From Methanobrevibacter wolinii SH (GTDB lineage: Archaea > Methanobacteriota > Methanobacteria > Methanobacteriales > Methanobacteriaceae): a stretch of 64,000 nt of DNA. The position numbers were made by a program, and so were the translations under genes. Below are positions 39,183 through 47,775 of this stretch, in pieces. Under the pieces are notes generated by a model, which did not search any database, had not been told where the DNA came from, and saw only the letters and a list, made by a program, of their open reading frames with translations. Within the stretch, counting starts at the first letter, position 1; every line of letters starts with the position of its first letter. The stretch covers positions 120,296 to 184,295 of the forward strand of contig NZ_KK211377.1 in assembly GCF_000621965.1 (NCBI RefSeq), read 5' to 3'.

Positions 39183-39917
39183 ATGTTTGGAGAATTAAAT
39201 ATAAGTGACCAATCAAAAGTAGAAAACCCAAAAGATTTTGATACTGAAATAAGTGAAAAATTATTAGAAGAATTTGAAAATTATGCAAAAGAACTTGGAT
39301 TTAATGGAATAAGTTATAGTAATATTAATTTCAGAATCAAAGATAAATTTCCTAATGAATCAAATAATATAATTCTTCTTAGATGTAAATTAGATTCTAG
39401 TTTTTTAAGATTAAAAACAGAATTTTATGAAAAAGAAGGATTAGTTGATGAATTTAATGAAAAAATACTTAATGTTTATAAATTATCTGATTTTTTAAGA
39501 AAAAATAATTTTTTTGCAGAAGTTATAGATTCAATTGATTTAGAAAATGAAATTAAAAAATGTGCTGAAGATTCTAAAACTGGAATAATTGGAAGAAGTA
39601 AAGCTGTTATATTTAAAGAAGGACCTGCACCTAAAATATTTGCAATTGCAACAAGTATTTCTAATTTACCTAAAGTACGTGGTAAAGGTCTTAATTGGGT
39701 TATTGAATATTGTATGACTTGTGGTAAATGTAATAGATATTGTCCAGAAAATGCATTTGATCATAAAGGAAATCTTATTGAAGATAAATGTATTGGATTT
39801 CATGAAAAATGTGAGATTTGTATTGAAAGGTGTCCTTTCTTTGATAAGGATTATGATTCAATAAAATCAAAATATGATAAGAAATTGAAAAAAATGTCAC
39901 ATGGATCTATTTTTTAA
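39183..39917 (+). CDS. 4Fe-4S cluster protein of unknown function
   Basis: A 244-aa protein. The first 130 residues are charged and unfamiliar; TGIIGRSKAVIFKEGPAPK in the middle recalls reductase-type domains accompanying Fe-S modules (as in QueG-like proteins), but the match is weak. The C-terminal third has CMTCGKCNRYCPENAF and a second set CIGFHEKCEICIERCPF, enough for two clusters. No membrane or signal segment. The ribosome site before the ATG is weak (GTCGGATT). Likely an electron-transfer or reductase protein; the partner is unknown. Confidence 0.65.
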   Translation: MFGELNISDQSKVENPKDFDTEISEKLLEEFENYAKELGFNGISYSNINFRIKDKFPNESNNIILLRCKLDSSFLRLKTEFYEKEGLVDEFNEKILNVYKLSDFLRKNNFFAEVIDSIDLENEIKKCAEDSKTGIIGRSKAVIFKEGPAPKIFAIATSISNLPKVRGKGLNWVIEYCMTCGKCNRYCPENAFDHKGNLIEDKCIGFHEKCEICIERCPFFDKDYDSIKSKYDKKLKKMSHGSIF

Positions 39918-39945
39918 ATATCTTATTTTTTTAAATTTTGGCTAT

Positions 39946-40030
39946 GTTGAAATCATCAAAATAAACTTTCTTAAAATTGATTTTAAAGTATTAATTATTG
40001 TTTAAATTTTTATAAAAAATAGTTTTTAAC
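39946..40030 (+). repeat. Dispersed ~90-bp inverted-repeat element, copy 2
   Basis: Begins GTTGAAATC, contains CTTAAAATTGATTTTAAAGT / ATTAAT / TGTTTAAATT / TATAAAAAATAG and ends TTTTTAAC. The core differs from the 52333 copy at only a few positions. It lies 28 bp after the Fe-S gene, between convergent genes. Confidence 0.75.
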
Positions 40031-40107
40031 AGACCCTAAATTTTCTGTAGTTTTGCTGTTTTTTAGTTATTTTAGGTAATTATTGGTTTATTTAGATTTA
40101 GTTTTTT

Positions 40108-40236
40108 GGGGTTTATTTGAAATTAGTTTTTTTGTGTTAAGTATATTTTTGGGGTTTATTTGAAATTAGTTTTTTTGTGTTAAGTATATTTTTGGGGTTT
40201 ATTTGAAATTAGTTTTTTGTGTTAAGTATTTTTATG
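40108..40236. repeat. Three-copy tandem repeat, exact 43-bp period
   Basis: GGGGTTTATTTGAAATTAGT followed by TTTTTTGTGTTAAGTATATT recurs with GGGG at 40108, 40151 and 40194, the last copy slightly shorter. The first two copies are nearly identical. Noncoding, between the 39946 element and the aminotransferase gene end. Confidence 0.88.
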
Positions 40237-40308
40237 GTTTAAAATTAGGTATAAAATAATTAAAGAAATTTATTATATTAAATAAAAATAGTAAAAAAAA
40301 TTTAAAAA

Positions 40309-41502
40309 TTATTTAGTTCTAAGAGCTTCAATTGCTTTAGGAAGTTCTTTACAAAATACTTTAACTTCTTCAGTTGGTATTGAGAAACTAATACGTAAAT
40401 ATCTGTCTCCATATTTTTTACTTGTATAATTTCCTTCTCTTACAAATATGTCTTTATCAAGAAGATAGTTAGCTAAATCTTTTGCTTTAATACCTGTATC
40501 AGTTAAATCAATAACCATCATGTTTGCATCTGCAGGATAAACTGGAAGGAAAATACCATCAATTTTATCAACAGCTTCTTTAATTAATTTTTGGTTGTTG
40601 AAAGTGATTTCTCTTATTCTATCAATCCATTCAGGTTTAGATTTAAGTCCTGCAATTGCACCTTTTTGTGCAATTATATTTACACCTAAATCATTTACAA
40701 CTACATTTTTAATTGATGCAATAAGTGGTTTTGGTGCTACTACTGCTCCAATTCTTAATCCAGCCATACCAAATATTTTTGAGAAACTATATATTGTTAA
40801 AGTATTATTTGGTGCATATTTTGCAGCAAGATAGTGTTTTCTTGCAAAATCCCTATATGTAACATCATGTATTAAAAAGATATCATTTTCAACTGCAATT
40901 TTTGCAATTTCTTTAATTTCTTCTTCAGTATATGCAGTTCCAAGTGGATTTAATGGATCGATTAATACTATAATTTTTGTATTTTCATCCATATTTTCTT
41001 TAATAAGTTCTGGAGTTAATTTATAATTACATTCTTTATTATATATAGGTACATATTTAACTTCTTTAGCAAATCTTTCTGCAAAAGAACCAATAATTAA
41101 GTAACCAGGATCACATGTGATTACATTATCTTCTGGTTGTAATATATTATGCATACATAAATGTAAAGATTCTGTAGCTCCTGCTGAAACATAAACATCC
41201 ATAATTTCAGGATCTAAATCTAAATCTTCTAAAATTAGTCTTTTTAATTCCGGAAATCCTTCTGGAGCTGGGTATTTGCAATATTCTTTACTTTCAATAC
41301 ATTTAATCATTGCATCATTGATGATGTTTTCATCATGTAAATGGTTTGTATTTTGACCCATCCATATTAAATCTTTGTTTTCAAATGTATAATTGAAAAA
41401 GTCATTTGCACTCTTAAATCCTTTTGGTGGAATTTTAGGAGTTTTTTTATATTTTTTCTCAGGTACACTGATTTTGTGTCCTTTTGTATTATTTTTTTGC
41501 AT
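40309..41502 (-). CDS. PLP-dependent aminotransferase, class I/II (histidinol-phosphate/threonine-phosphate type)
   Basis: A 397-aa fold-type I aminotransferase. The PLP-binding lysine lies in IYSFSKIFGMAGLRIG; NPLGTAYTEEEI and the C-terminal arginine motif DRYLRISFSIPTEE are also present, and YVSAGATESLHL binds the cofactor phosphate. The frame extends to 41565, but the added residues are Phe/Tyr/Asn-rich translated spacer; the ATG at 41502 after GTGATAG is preferred. Candidate reactions are histidinol-phosphate, aromatic or aspartate-type transamination; the substrate cannot be decided from sequence alone. Confidence 0.85.
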   Translation of the reverse strand: MQKNNTKGHKISVPEKKYKKTPKIPPKGFKSANDFFNYTFENKDLIWMGQNTNHLHDENIINDAMIKCIESKEYCKYPAPEGFPELKRLILEDLDLDPEIMDVYVSAGATESLHLCMHNILQPEDNVITCDPGYLIIGSFAERFAKEVKYVPIYNKECNYKLTPELIKENMDENTKIIVLIDPLNPLGTAYTEEEIKEIAKIAVENDIFLIHDVTYRDFARKHYLAAKYAPNNTLTIYSFSKIFGMAGLRIGAVVAPKPLIASIKNVVVNDLGVNIIAQKGAIAGLKSKPEWIDRIREITFNNQKLIKEAVDKIDGIFLPVYPADANMMVIDLTDTGIKAKDLANYLLDKDIFVREGNYTSKKYGDRYLRISFSIPTEEVKVFCKELPKAIEALRTK

Positions 41503-41760
41503 TCTATCACAAAAATTAATTTTTTTAAAATAATAATTATTGAAAAATAAAATATATTTTTTCAATTGTAATATAATTAGTATAAAATATTCAACTTTCT
41601 TATATTTATAAATCCTTATTAATATAATTATTTATATATTTATTTCTTTAATTTTAATTTAATTAAATATATTTCTTTAATTTAATAATAGATGTTATAT
41701 ATTTAATTTAATCATCTAAATTTATAAATTTATAATTATTATTGCTTTATTTATTAATTT

Positions 41761-43041
41761 TTATATTAAATGTTTTTTATAAGCTATTATATTAGCTAAG
41801 TATACTAAAATTCCTATGAAGAAATAAATAAGAACTTGTATATCTAATATTCCAGTTTCAATTCCAAGTATTGTATATGTTAATAAAAGAGCATATAAAC
41901 CAATATAAAAATAATTTTTACTTATTTTTAACAATTTATATCCAATTCCTAAAATAAGTCCAATAAAAAACATTCCTATTGCTACACCTATTCTTCCAAA
42001 ATCTATTAACATAGGGCCTATAATTGTTGGTGTAATTGTAACTCCACTTCTCCAATTTAAAAGTTGTCCAACCATCATTCTAGGTCCATAATCACTTCCA
42101 GGTAAACTTTTTAAAATAAAACCACCATGCATTAAACCAAAATTTCCAGATAATAAAGTTAATAAGTCAAGTACATTAGATGTAAATGTGGCCCTACTTT
42201 CTAAGGTATAAAAAGGATTAGTATTACTTGTAATTAACATCTCACTTAATGATCGCATGTATCCAAGTCCAATTAAACCTAAAAGTCCTATTATACCAAC
42301 TAATATTACTTCATTTATAGAAACGCTATCTCCATAATATCCTATTATTATCATTATTAATAATAATGCAAGTATTGGTGTTCTATATGCTAAAACGAGA
42401 AGTAATATTATTCCTATTATATTTAAGACTAAAAATCTAAATCTTACTTGTGATCTTGTAAGTTTACCTTCTGTTTTAAGATGAATATAGTAAGATTCCA
42501 TAATGCCTATTCCAGGAATAATTAAAAATACAGGCATTGTTAATGCTGCTACTAATTTATATCTTAATGTTGGATGTAAAAGAGGAATTCCTTTAAGATA
42601 AGCAATATTTATAAAGAAAAATATTATTCCAATTATTAATAAGCAGAAACCTATTGAATAAATATCTTCTGGATTAAATTTTAAGAATTTTTTATTCTTA
42701 TTAAAAAAATGTTTTGGAATTAAGTTTGCACCTATAATAAATGATAAGAATGCTATTATTATATTTATTGTTAAAGAATAAGACATTGCTCTTAATCCAA
42801 GTATTAAAAATAGACTAAATAAAAATATGACAATAAGTGGATTAAATAATTCATTTTTTAGTATATTACTTTTTATAAATTCTTTATTTTGTTTTGGGTA
42901 AATATTTCTTAATATGCTTTTTTCCCACTGTCTGTCAAAAAATAAGAAGATACTATGAATTATATAAAAAATATAAGATTCTCTTATTCTATGTTCTATA
43001 AATTTACATAATTTTGCAATAATTGAATATATATAACTCAT
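41761..43041 (-). CDS. Multi-spanning membrane protein, oligosaccharide repeat-unit polymerase-like (Wzy type)
   Basis: A 426-aa protein with about ten to twelve membrane helices and a large non-cytoplasmic loop around FTSNVLDLLTLLSGNFGLMH. The features YRTPILALLL and GPMLIDFGRIGVAIGMFFIG recall the archaeal/bacterial O-antigen polymerase-like family. It would join surface polysaccharide repeat units outside the membrane. The gene follows a membrane-anchored protein 42 bp upstream on the minus strand. GAGGATA precedes the ATG. The family call rests on topology and a few motifs. Confidence 0.6.
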   Translation of the reverse strand: MSYIYSIIAKLCKFIEHRIRESYIFYIIHSIFLFFDRQWEKSILRNIYPKQNKEFIKSNILKNELFNPLIVIFLFSLFLILGLRAMSYSLTINIIIAFLSFIIGANLIPKHFFNKNKKFLKFNPEDIYSIGFCLLIIGIIFFFINIAYLKGIPLLHPTLRYKLVAALTMPVFLIIPGIGIMESYYIHLKTEGKLTRSQVRFRFLVLNIIGIILLLVLAYRTPILALLLIMIIIGYYGDSVSINEVILVGIIGLLGLIGLGYMRSLSEMLITSNTNPFYTLESRATFTSNVLDLLTLLSGNFGLMHGGFILKSLPGSDYGPRMMVGQLLNWRSGVTITPTIIGPMLIDFGRIGVAIGMFFIGLILGIGYKLLKISKNYFYIGLYALLLTYTILGIETGILDIQVLIYFFIGILVYLANIIAYKKHLI

Positions 43042-43083
43042 ATTATCCTCATTTATTATTGATTATTTCTATTTTAATGAATA

Positions 43084-43872
43084 TTAGCTATTTATATGTT
43101 TTATATTAATAATATGATAATTAGATTTAATAGTGTTTAGTTCATCATCTGTACAATTATATATTCTTATTGTAATAGGTGAAGTTTTTCCTTCAAATGA
43201 TTTGTAATTTTGATTTGCTATATTTAAGTCTTTATTATTTGCTCTTACAACTCTTAATTGATTGTCTTTTAATAAGCTTATACATGGTTTTTTACTGATA
43301 TTAATTTCTTGGTTTTCTATATTTTGACAAGATATCATGTCTATATTATTTATTGAAATTTTTGTTGATACTTCATAATTTGTATAGTTTTCAAGTCCTT
43401 TATTTAATTCATTAAAATTATTAATAGATATTGGATCTAGTTTAACTTCTGTAATATTATTTATTTTACTTCCATCAACTTCTAATGTCATTTGATTAAT
43501 ATAAATATCTCCATCAGGATTGTTTTTATAAGTTCCTCCGAGTAATTTTTTTCCATTATCATCTACGAGAACCCTTATATTTTTATTATCATAATCATCG
43601 TCACACCATAATACAGTTCCTTGAATACTTAAATTATTTCCAGAACTTGCATTTATACCATTAATCTGTGTTTTAACAATTTCTCCTTCATCATAAAAAG
43701 ATAAATATTTTTGATTTACTTTATCAAAACTTGATGAATCATAAGATGATGAATCAGATTGATTAGAACCAGGGGAGATATGTAAAATAGCAATACATCC
43801 TATTAAAATTATTACAATAATTATTATAAAATCAATTATTGTAAGTTTTTTTAAAAAATTAGGTTTTTTCAT
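43084..43872 (-). CDS. Membrane-anchored extracellular protein of unknown function
   Basis: A 262-aa protein with an N-terminal basic stretch and one membrane helix (about residues 14-32, IDFIIIIVIILIGCIAILHI), a Ser-rich linker (SSSYDSSSF) and an extracellular beta-rich domain rich in Asn. No enzyme motif is seen; a single pair of cysteines could form a disulfide. It is encoded directly before the polymerase-like gene and after a small ferredoxin gene on the same strand. A role in surface polysaccharide handling is a guess from context. Confidence 0.65.
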   Translation of the reverse strand: MKKPNFLKKLTIIDFIIIIVIILIGCIAILHISPGSNQSDSSSYDSSSFDKVNQKYLSFYDEGEIVKTQINGINASSGNNLSIQGTVLWCDDDYDNKNIRVLVDDNGKKLLGGTYKNNPDGDIYINQMTLEVDGSKINNITEVKLDPISINNFNELNKGLENYTNYEVSTKISINNIDMISCQNIENQEINISKKPCISLLKDNQLRVVRANNKDLNIANQNYKSFEGKTSPITIRIYNCTDDELNTIKSNYHIINIKHINS

Positions 43873-43884
43873 ATTTTTTACCTT

Positions 43885-44064
43885 TTATTCTTCTTTATCA
43901 ATGTATATTGCACCAGTAGGGCAAACTTCAATACATTCTTCGCAGTCATCACAAAGTTCATTATGGACAATTACTTTAAATGCTCTTTTTTCTATTGCTT
44001 CGTTTGGACAAACATCAATACAATCTTCACAAACTCCACATTCATCAGAATCTATTATAATCAA
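43885..44064 (-). CDS. Small 2x[4Fe-4S] ferredoxin, TTG start
   Basis: Minus-strand frame giving 59 aa with two perfect cluster motifs: C9-V-C12-C15-C19P (GVCEDCIDVCP) and C38-C41-C44-C48P (CDDCEECIEVCP), ending AIYIDKEE. The start is a TTG at 44064 after GGTG, giving MIIIDSDECG, the usual beginning for such ferredoxins. The gene lies 12 bp before the anchored-protein gene on the same strand. A general low-potential electron carrier by family. It is short and lacks an ATG, so it is easily overlooked. Confidence 0.88.
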   Translation of the reverse strand: MIIIDSDECGVCEDCIDVCPNEAIEKRAFKVIVHNELCDDCEECIEVCPTGAIYIDKEE

Positions 44065-44398
44065 TTTAACACCTATATTTTTTAATTTTTATAATATATT
44101 ATAAAATTAGATATTATATAATAATTATTATTTGATTTCTAATTTAATAATTTTATATAATAATATTAAATATATTGATTTATTTTTTTATATTTTAATT
44201 TTTTATAAAAAATATACTAGTTTAATCGTATACTTTTTATATTATGACATACATAATATTATATGAATTACTATTTTAAATATCTTAAGATTTATATAGT
44301 TTTTTTAACAAAGTATATTTTGTACTTTTTTGGAAAATGTATTTTTTAAAATATTTCTTTTAGTTTTTTCTCAGTAATATTTAGTAAAAAACGATACA

Positions 44399-44406
44399 TT
44401 TATATA
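44399..44406 (+). promoter_or_regulatory. TATA box for the tRNA-Leu/tRNA-Thr unit
   Basis: TTTATATA preceded by AACGATACA, which fits an archaeal BRE plus box A, 27 bp before the first base of tRNA-Leu. Spacing is right for transcription starting at or just before the tRNA. Confidence 0.75.
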
Positions 44407-44433
44407 GTAGTTATTACTAAAATTATACTGTAT

Positions 44434-44516
<83 letters not shown>

Positions 44517-44548
44517 CTGAACTTTTTTGTGATTTTATTTTTTTCAAT

Positions 44549-44621
44549 GCTTTAGTGGCTCAGCTGGTAGAGCGCCACCTTGGTAAGGTGGAAGTCGGGG
44601 GTCCGAATCCCCCCTAAAGCT
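44549..44621 (+). tRNA. tRNA-Thr (anticodon GGT)
   Basis: 73 nt. Acceptor GCTTTAG pairs with CTAAAGC, discriminator T. The anticodon stem CCACC/GGTGG encloses TTGGTAA, anticodon GGT, for threonine. The D-arm GGCTCAGCTGGTAGAGC and T-arm with GGTCCGAATCC are standard. It follows tRNA-Leu by 32 bp and is probably on the same transcript. CCA is not encoded; T-rich DNA follows. Confidence 0.96.
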
Positions 44622-44950
44622 CTTATAATTGTTTCTAGTTTTTTTTATTTTTATTATTAAATTTATTTTTAGTAAATTCTTAATTCTTTTTAATTATTTA
44701 ATTCTAGTTTTAAAGTAATTTTAGCTATTTTATTCTAATTTTAAACTAACTTTACTTTTATTAAATTCTATTATCTATTTTTTAACTTATAGAAAGTTTT
44801 TTATATTATTATACTTAAAAACACAATATAGAATCAAATTTAATTAAGGGTTTTAATTAAAAAATAAATAATTTATTTAAATATTTTGTTTTGTTTATTT
44901 TTTAATTAGAATGTTTATTAAGTTTAGTGATAAATTCGGAAGTGATTTAT
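44622..44950. other. 329-bp spacer after the tRNAs
   Basis: TTTTTTTATTTTT after tRNA-Thr is a likely T-run terminator. The rest is AT-rich with imperfect repeats of TTTAATTCTAGTTTTAAAGT (44698) and TTTATTCTAATTTTAAACTA (44730). No gene seen; the promoter of the following membrane protein must lie here. Confidence 0.4.
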
Positions 44951-45823
44951 TTGGTTGAACATCAAAAAATTATGTGGGCAGGGATTGTCTCCGGTCTAGT
45001 CGCTATTTTAACTGCAAAATTTGGTTTATCTGGAACTGTTGTAGGTTCTGTATTTTCATCAGTTCTTTATAACTTTATAACTGGTTATATTGATGAAAAA
45101 CATAAAGAAACTGGTGGATTGAATATTGATATTTCAAAACCACGCCTAGATTTAGAACTATTTTACATATTTCCATTAGTAGTTATTTTATTAATAGAAA
45201 TTTGTTATATATTTACATTCTTTAGTTCTGGATTTTCATTAGTTTTCATGAAACTTGAAGATGTTACTAGTGGTAATCTATTTAGAGTTATTGGTTTTGG
45301 ATTGATTATTTTAGGTATTTATCCAATGTTTGATTCTAAAACTCTTAAAAAAGTAAATGGTTTTTTACTTGTTTTTTGTGGAGTTTTACTTTTAGCATGG
45401 GGATTAATAGATTTAAATAATCCAATATCTGATGTTATTGGAATTGTAATTCAAAAACTTGGTTTCTTTATTTCATTATTAATATCATTAATATTAATTT
45501 ATGTAATATTTTCAATTCTTTTGAGGAAATCTGAGAAACCTTCTTCAAGAAATAGGAATTTTTCTTCTAAAGTTTATCGTCCAAATATGCCTAAAAGAAG
45601 ATATGAAAAAGATATTTATTATGATGAGCCTTATAGTCATAGAGAATATGATGATTATTATGAATATAATCGACCTAGACAAGATTTTAAATATGATAAT
45701 CCAAGAAATAGAAGATATAATAAACCAATTAGAAAAAATATTCATTCTTATTATAGAGATGAAGATGAAAAAATTAACTCATCATCAAATTCTTTAAAAT
45801 TCTTTTCAAATAAGAAAAAATAG
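44951..45823 (+). CDS. Membrane protein with charged, tyrosine/arginine-rich tail
   Basis: About 290 aa. The N-terminal part (MVEHQKIMWAGIVSGLVAIL) has a Gly-rich hydrophobic hairpin; four or five further helices follow up to ILIYVIFSILLRK. The last 85 residues are cytoplasmic, low-complexity and rich in Tyr, Arg, Asp and Asn (YDDYYEYNRPRQDFKY). The start is uncertain: the frame opens at GTG 44927, with GTG 44942 and TTG 44951 inside; GTGAT at 44942 looks like the ribosome site for the TTG. Not recognised as a known family; the tail may bind nucleic acid or membrane lipid, which is speculation. Confidence 0.6.
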   Translation: MVEHQKIMWAGIVSGLVAILTAKFGLSGTVVGSVFSSVLYNFITGYIDEKHKETGGLNIDISKPRLDLELFYIFPLVVILLIEICYIFTFFSSGFSLVFMKLEDVTSGNLFRVIGFGLIILGIYPMFDSKTLKKVNGFLLVFCGVLLLAWGLIDLNNPISDVIGIVIQKLGFFISLLISLILIYVIFSILLRKSEKPSSRNRNFSSKVYRPNMPKRRYEKDIYYDEPYSHREYDDYYEYNRPRQDFKYDNPRNRRYNKPIRKNIHSYYRDEDEKINSSSNSLKFFSNKKK

Positions 45824-46090
45824 CTAATTAATTTTATCTATTATTTTTTATTTTTTCATGATATTAACTTTTTTTTAAAATCTATTTATTTAAATTTTTA
45901 GCTTCTTAATTATTATAAAATCAAAACAAGTTTTAAATTAGGTTTAATTTAAATAAATACTATTTTTATTATTATTGCTTAAAAAACTTAAAAGTATTTA
46001 AATTCTACTTAAATTAAATTTGGGTTTTATATCTTTTTAATTTTGATTATTATTTTTATTATTTTTTTAGATATCTTAAAATTATTATAA

Positions 46091-46170
46091 TTTTTAGAAT
46101 TAATTTTCTTAAATTTAAATTTCAAGTATGAATATTTTATTTAAATTATTATAAAAAATAGAATTTCAAG
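46091..46170 (+). repeat. Dispersed ~90-bp inverted-repeat element, copy 3
   Basis: Shares TTTTTAGAAT / CTTAAATTTAAATTTCAAGT / TTTAAATTATTATAAAAAAT / AGAATTTCAAG with the 52333 element; the left terminal arm is degraded. It lies in the 550-bp spacer (45824-46373) between the membrane-protein gene and the HTH-PhoU gene, which otherwise holds only AT-rich DNA and the promoter described separately. Confidence 0.6.
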
Positions 46171-46291
46171 AAAACTTTTTTAAATTTATTTTTTATTTAA
46201 ATTTTGTTATATTATTTAATATTTTTTTAAAAAATTTAAAAATTTTATAATATTTTTTATAAATTCATGATAAGATTTAAATGTTTTATTC

Positions 46292-46299
46292 TATAAATA
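46292..46299 (+). promoter_or_regulatory. TATA box of the HTH-PhoU gene
   Basis: TATAAATA located 16 bp before the operator-like dyad at 46316 and 74 bp before the ATG. Predicted transcription start would fall at about 46322-46326, inside the dyad. Confidence 0.5.
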
Positions 46300-46315
46300 T
46301 AATTGTGAATATTAG

Positions 46316-46330
46316 TTCCTATTATATGAA
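46316..46330. promoter_or_regulatory. Candidate phosphate-regulon operator (site 1)
   Basis: TTCCTATTATATGAA, a perfect dyad around a central T of form TTCNYATTATRNGAA. It overlaps the predicted transcription start of the HTH-PhoU gene, a position suited to autorepression. The same pattern recurs twice before pstS. Confidence 0.6.
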
Positions 46331-46373
46331 CTTTTTAGGTTTTTATTTTTCATAATATATAAGAGGTGAAAGT

Positions 46374-47270
46374 ATGGTTTCTAAAGGTAATAGAACTCTA
46401 AAAGATATTTTAGATATTATACTATATGAAAATCCATCTACTCAACAAGAGATTGCAGATAAATTAGGAATCACACGTCGTTATGTTACTCAATTAATTA
46501 GACCTTTAATTAATGATGGAACAATTAAAAGAGCATATATGATTGATTTAGATAAGTATGAAAAAATTGCTGAAAATTTTGATGATAGTGTAAACTCTTC
46601 TCAACATTCTGGTAATATTTTAATTACTGGTATGTTAAATAGTATGAAGGAGCATGTTCAAAATCAATTAAAATTATCTGTTGAATCTTTATTAAGTAAT
46701 GATTATGATAAAGCAGAAGATGCTTTAAAAATGGATTATACAACTAATAATATGTTTGAAAAAATTAGAACATCTGTTGAGACCGTTGTAAGTATTAATC
46801 AACAATCTCATTTTTCAAAAACAGTTGTTTATAATGAAGTTGCATATGATCTTGAGCGTATTGGAGATTATTGTGGTCATATTGCTAAATTTGTTGTTAA
46901 TGATGTTTATGAAGCAGATGAAGAAATGTTGAAATATATTAAAAAAATGTATCAAATTAATGATAAAATGATTGAATATTCTATGGATGCATTTTTAAGT
47001 GGTAATATTGAACTTAAAGGTGAAATTATGGATTTAGAAGAACATATTCATGAATTACAGAAAGTTTCTATTGGTCAAATTGCTACTCAAATGGCGGAAA
47101 CTTCATTTGATGATAAAGAACGTTCTAATTATTATATTTATTTATCTCGTGTTGTTAAAGCATTTGAACGTATTGGTGATATTTCTGTAGAAATATCAGA
47201 TACTGCTGGTGAATTTCATAAGAATATTCCACGTACAATTACTCCTCGTACATTTAGGGAAGATTCTTAG
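46374..47270 (+). CDS. HTH-PhoU transcriptional regulator
   Basis: A 298-aa protein. Residues about 8-60 form a winged helix-turn-helix (STQQEIADKLGITRRYVTQL, then IKRAYMIDLDKY); residues about 75-290 are a PhoU-like helical domain with the paired metal-binding repeats EVAYDLERIGDYCGHIA and RVVKAFERIGDISVEIS. PhoU domains report phosphate status through the Pst transporter; joined to a DNA-binding domain this is a plausible one-piece archaeal phosphate regulator. It stands directly upstream of pstS on the same strand. AGAGGTGAAAGT precedes the ATG. That it binds the dyads listed here is inference. Confidence 0.88.
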   Translation: MVSKGNRTLKDILDIILYENPSTQQEIADKLGITRRYVTQLIRPLINDGTIKRAYMIDLDKYEKIAENFDDSVNSSQHSGNILITGMLNSMKEHVQNQLKLSVESLLSNDYDKAEDALKMDYTTNNMFEKIRTSVETVVSINQQSHFSKTVVYNEVAYDLERIGDYCGHIAKFVVNDVYEADEEMLKYIKKMYQINDKMIEYSMDAFLSGNIELKGEIMDLEEHIHELQKVSIGQIATQMAETSFDDKERSNYYIYLSRVVKAFERIGDISVEISDTAGEFHKNIPRTITPRTFREDS

Positions 47271-47503
47271 TTTTTTTAATTTTATCACCTTTTTAGTTTA
47301 TTTTTGAATGATATTTTTTAATATATTTTTACTATTCTTAAATTATTGTACATTTTGTCTATTTTTTATTATATTTTTTAGTTTAATATTTTTATTTTTA
47401 TATGAATTTTTTTTATTATTTTTTTATTTTAATACTAATTTTAGTATTATATTTTAATTTTATTATATTTTTTTCATCTTATATTTTTTTTATTTTTTCT
47501 AAT

Positions 47504-47518
47504 TTCTCATTATGTGAA
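47504..47518. promoter_or_regulatory. Candidate phosphate-regulon operator (site 2)
   Basis: TTCTCATTATGTGAA, perfect dyad arms TTC-CAT/ATG-GAA around a central T, 51 bp upstream of site 3 and before the pstS TATA box. It lies in the 505-bp spacer between the HTH-PhoU gene and pstS. Confidence 0.65.
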
Positions 47519-47554
47519 TTATTTTTCATATTATTTCACTTATTATTTAATAAT

Positions 47555-47569
47555 TTCACATTATGGGAA
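47555..47569. promoter_or_regulatory. Candidate phosphate-regulon operator (site 3)
   Basis: TTCACATTATGGGAA, same dyad as site 2, ending 23 bp before the putative pstS TATA box at 47593. Placement upstream of TATA is usual for an archaeal activator, though a repressor blocking TBP/TFB access is also possible. Confidence 0.65.
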
Positions 47570-47592
47570 TTTTTTTACACAAAATGATAACA

Positions 47593-47600
47593 TTTATATG
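47593..47600 (+). promoter_or_regulatory. TATA box of pstS
   Basis: TTTATATG preceded by AAAATGATAACA. Transcription would begin near 47622-47627, leaving a leader of about 150 nt that contains a hairpin. Confidence 0.55.
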
Positions 47601-47624
47601 TAACAAAAATTAATTTTTATTTGA

Positions 47625-47652
47625 GGTTGAAAAAAACTCATTGTTTTCAATC
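47625..47652 (+). promoter_or_regulatory. Leader hairpin before pstS
   Basis: GGTTGAAAA and TTTTCAATC form a 9-bp stem (one G-T pair) with a 10-nt loop, at the very 5' end of the predicted pstS transcript. It may protect the 5' end or mark the start of a regulatory leader. Confidence 0.4.
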
Positions 47653-47775
47653 TTATGTTTTTAATTAAATGAAGTTTAAGAGATTTGATTATCTTATATT
47701 TATTAATATATTCATTAAATAATTCCTCTAAAACCCATCTTAAATTTCATTTTATTTTAAATGGTGTGTTAAAAA

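Noticed and set aside
34948..40236. CRISPR arrays at the tandem repeats near 34948 and 40108
   Set aside because: Units follow each other with no unique spacers, are T-rich, have only three copies and no cas genes are nearby.
43901..44104. 67-codon plus-strand frame opposite the ferredoxin
   Set aside because: It is the antisense shadow of the two cysteine clusters; the minus-strand ferredoxin explains the sequence.
47402..47587. 61-codon plus-strand reading frame rich in Phe, Leu and Ile before pstS
   Set aside because: It is translated poly-T/A spacer, has no ribosome site and covers the two operator dyads and part of the promoter.
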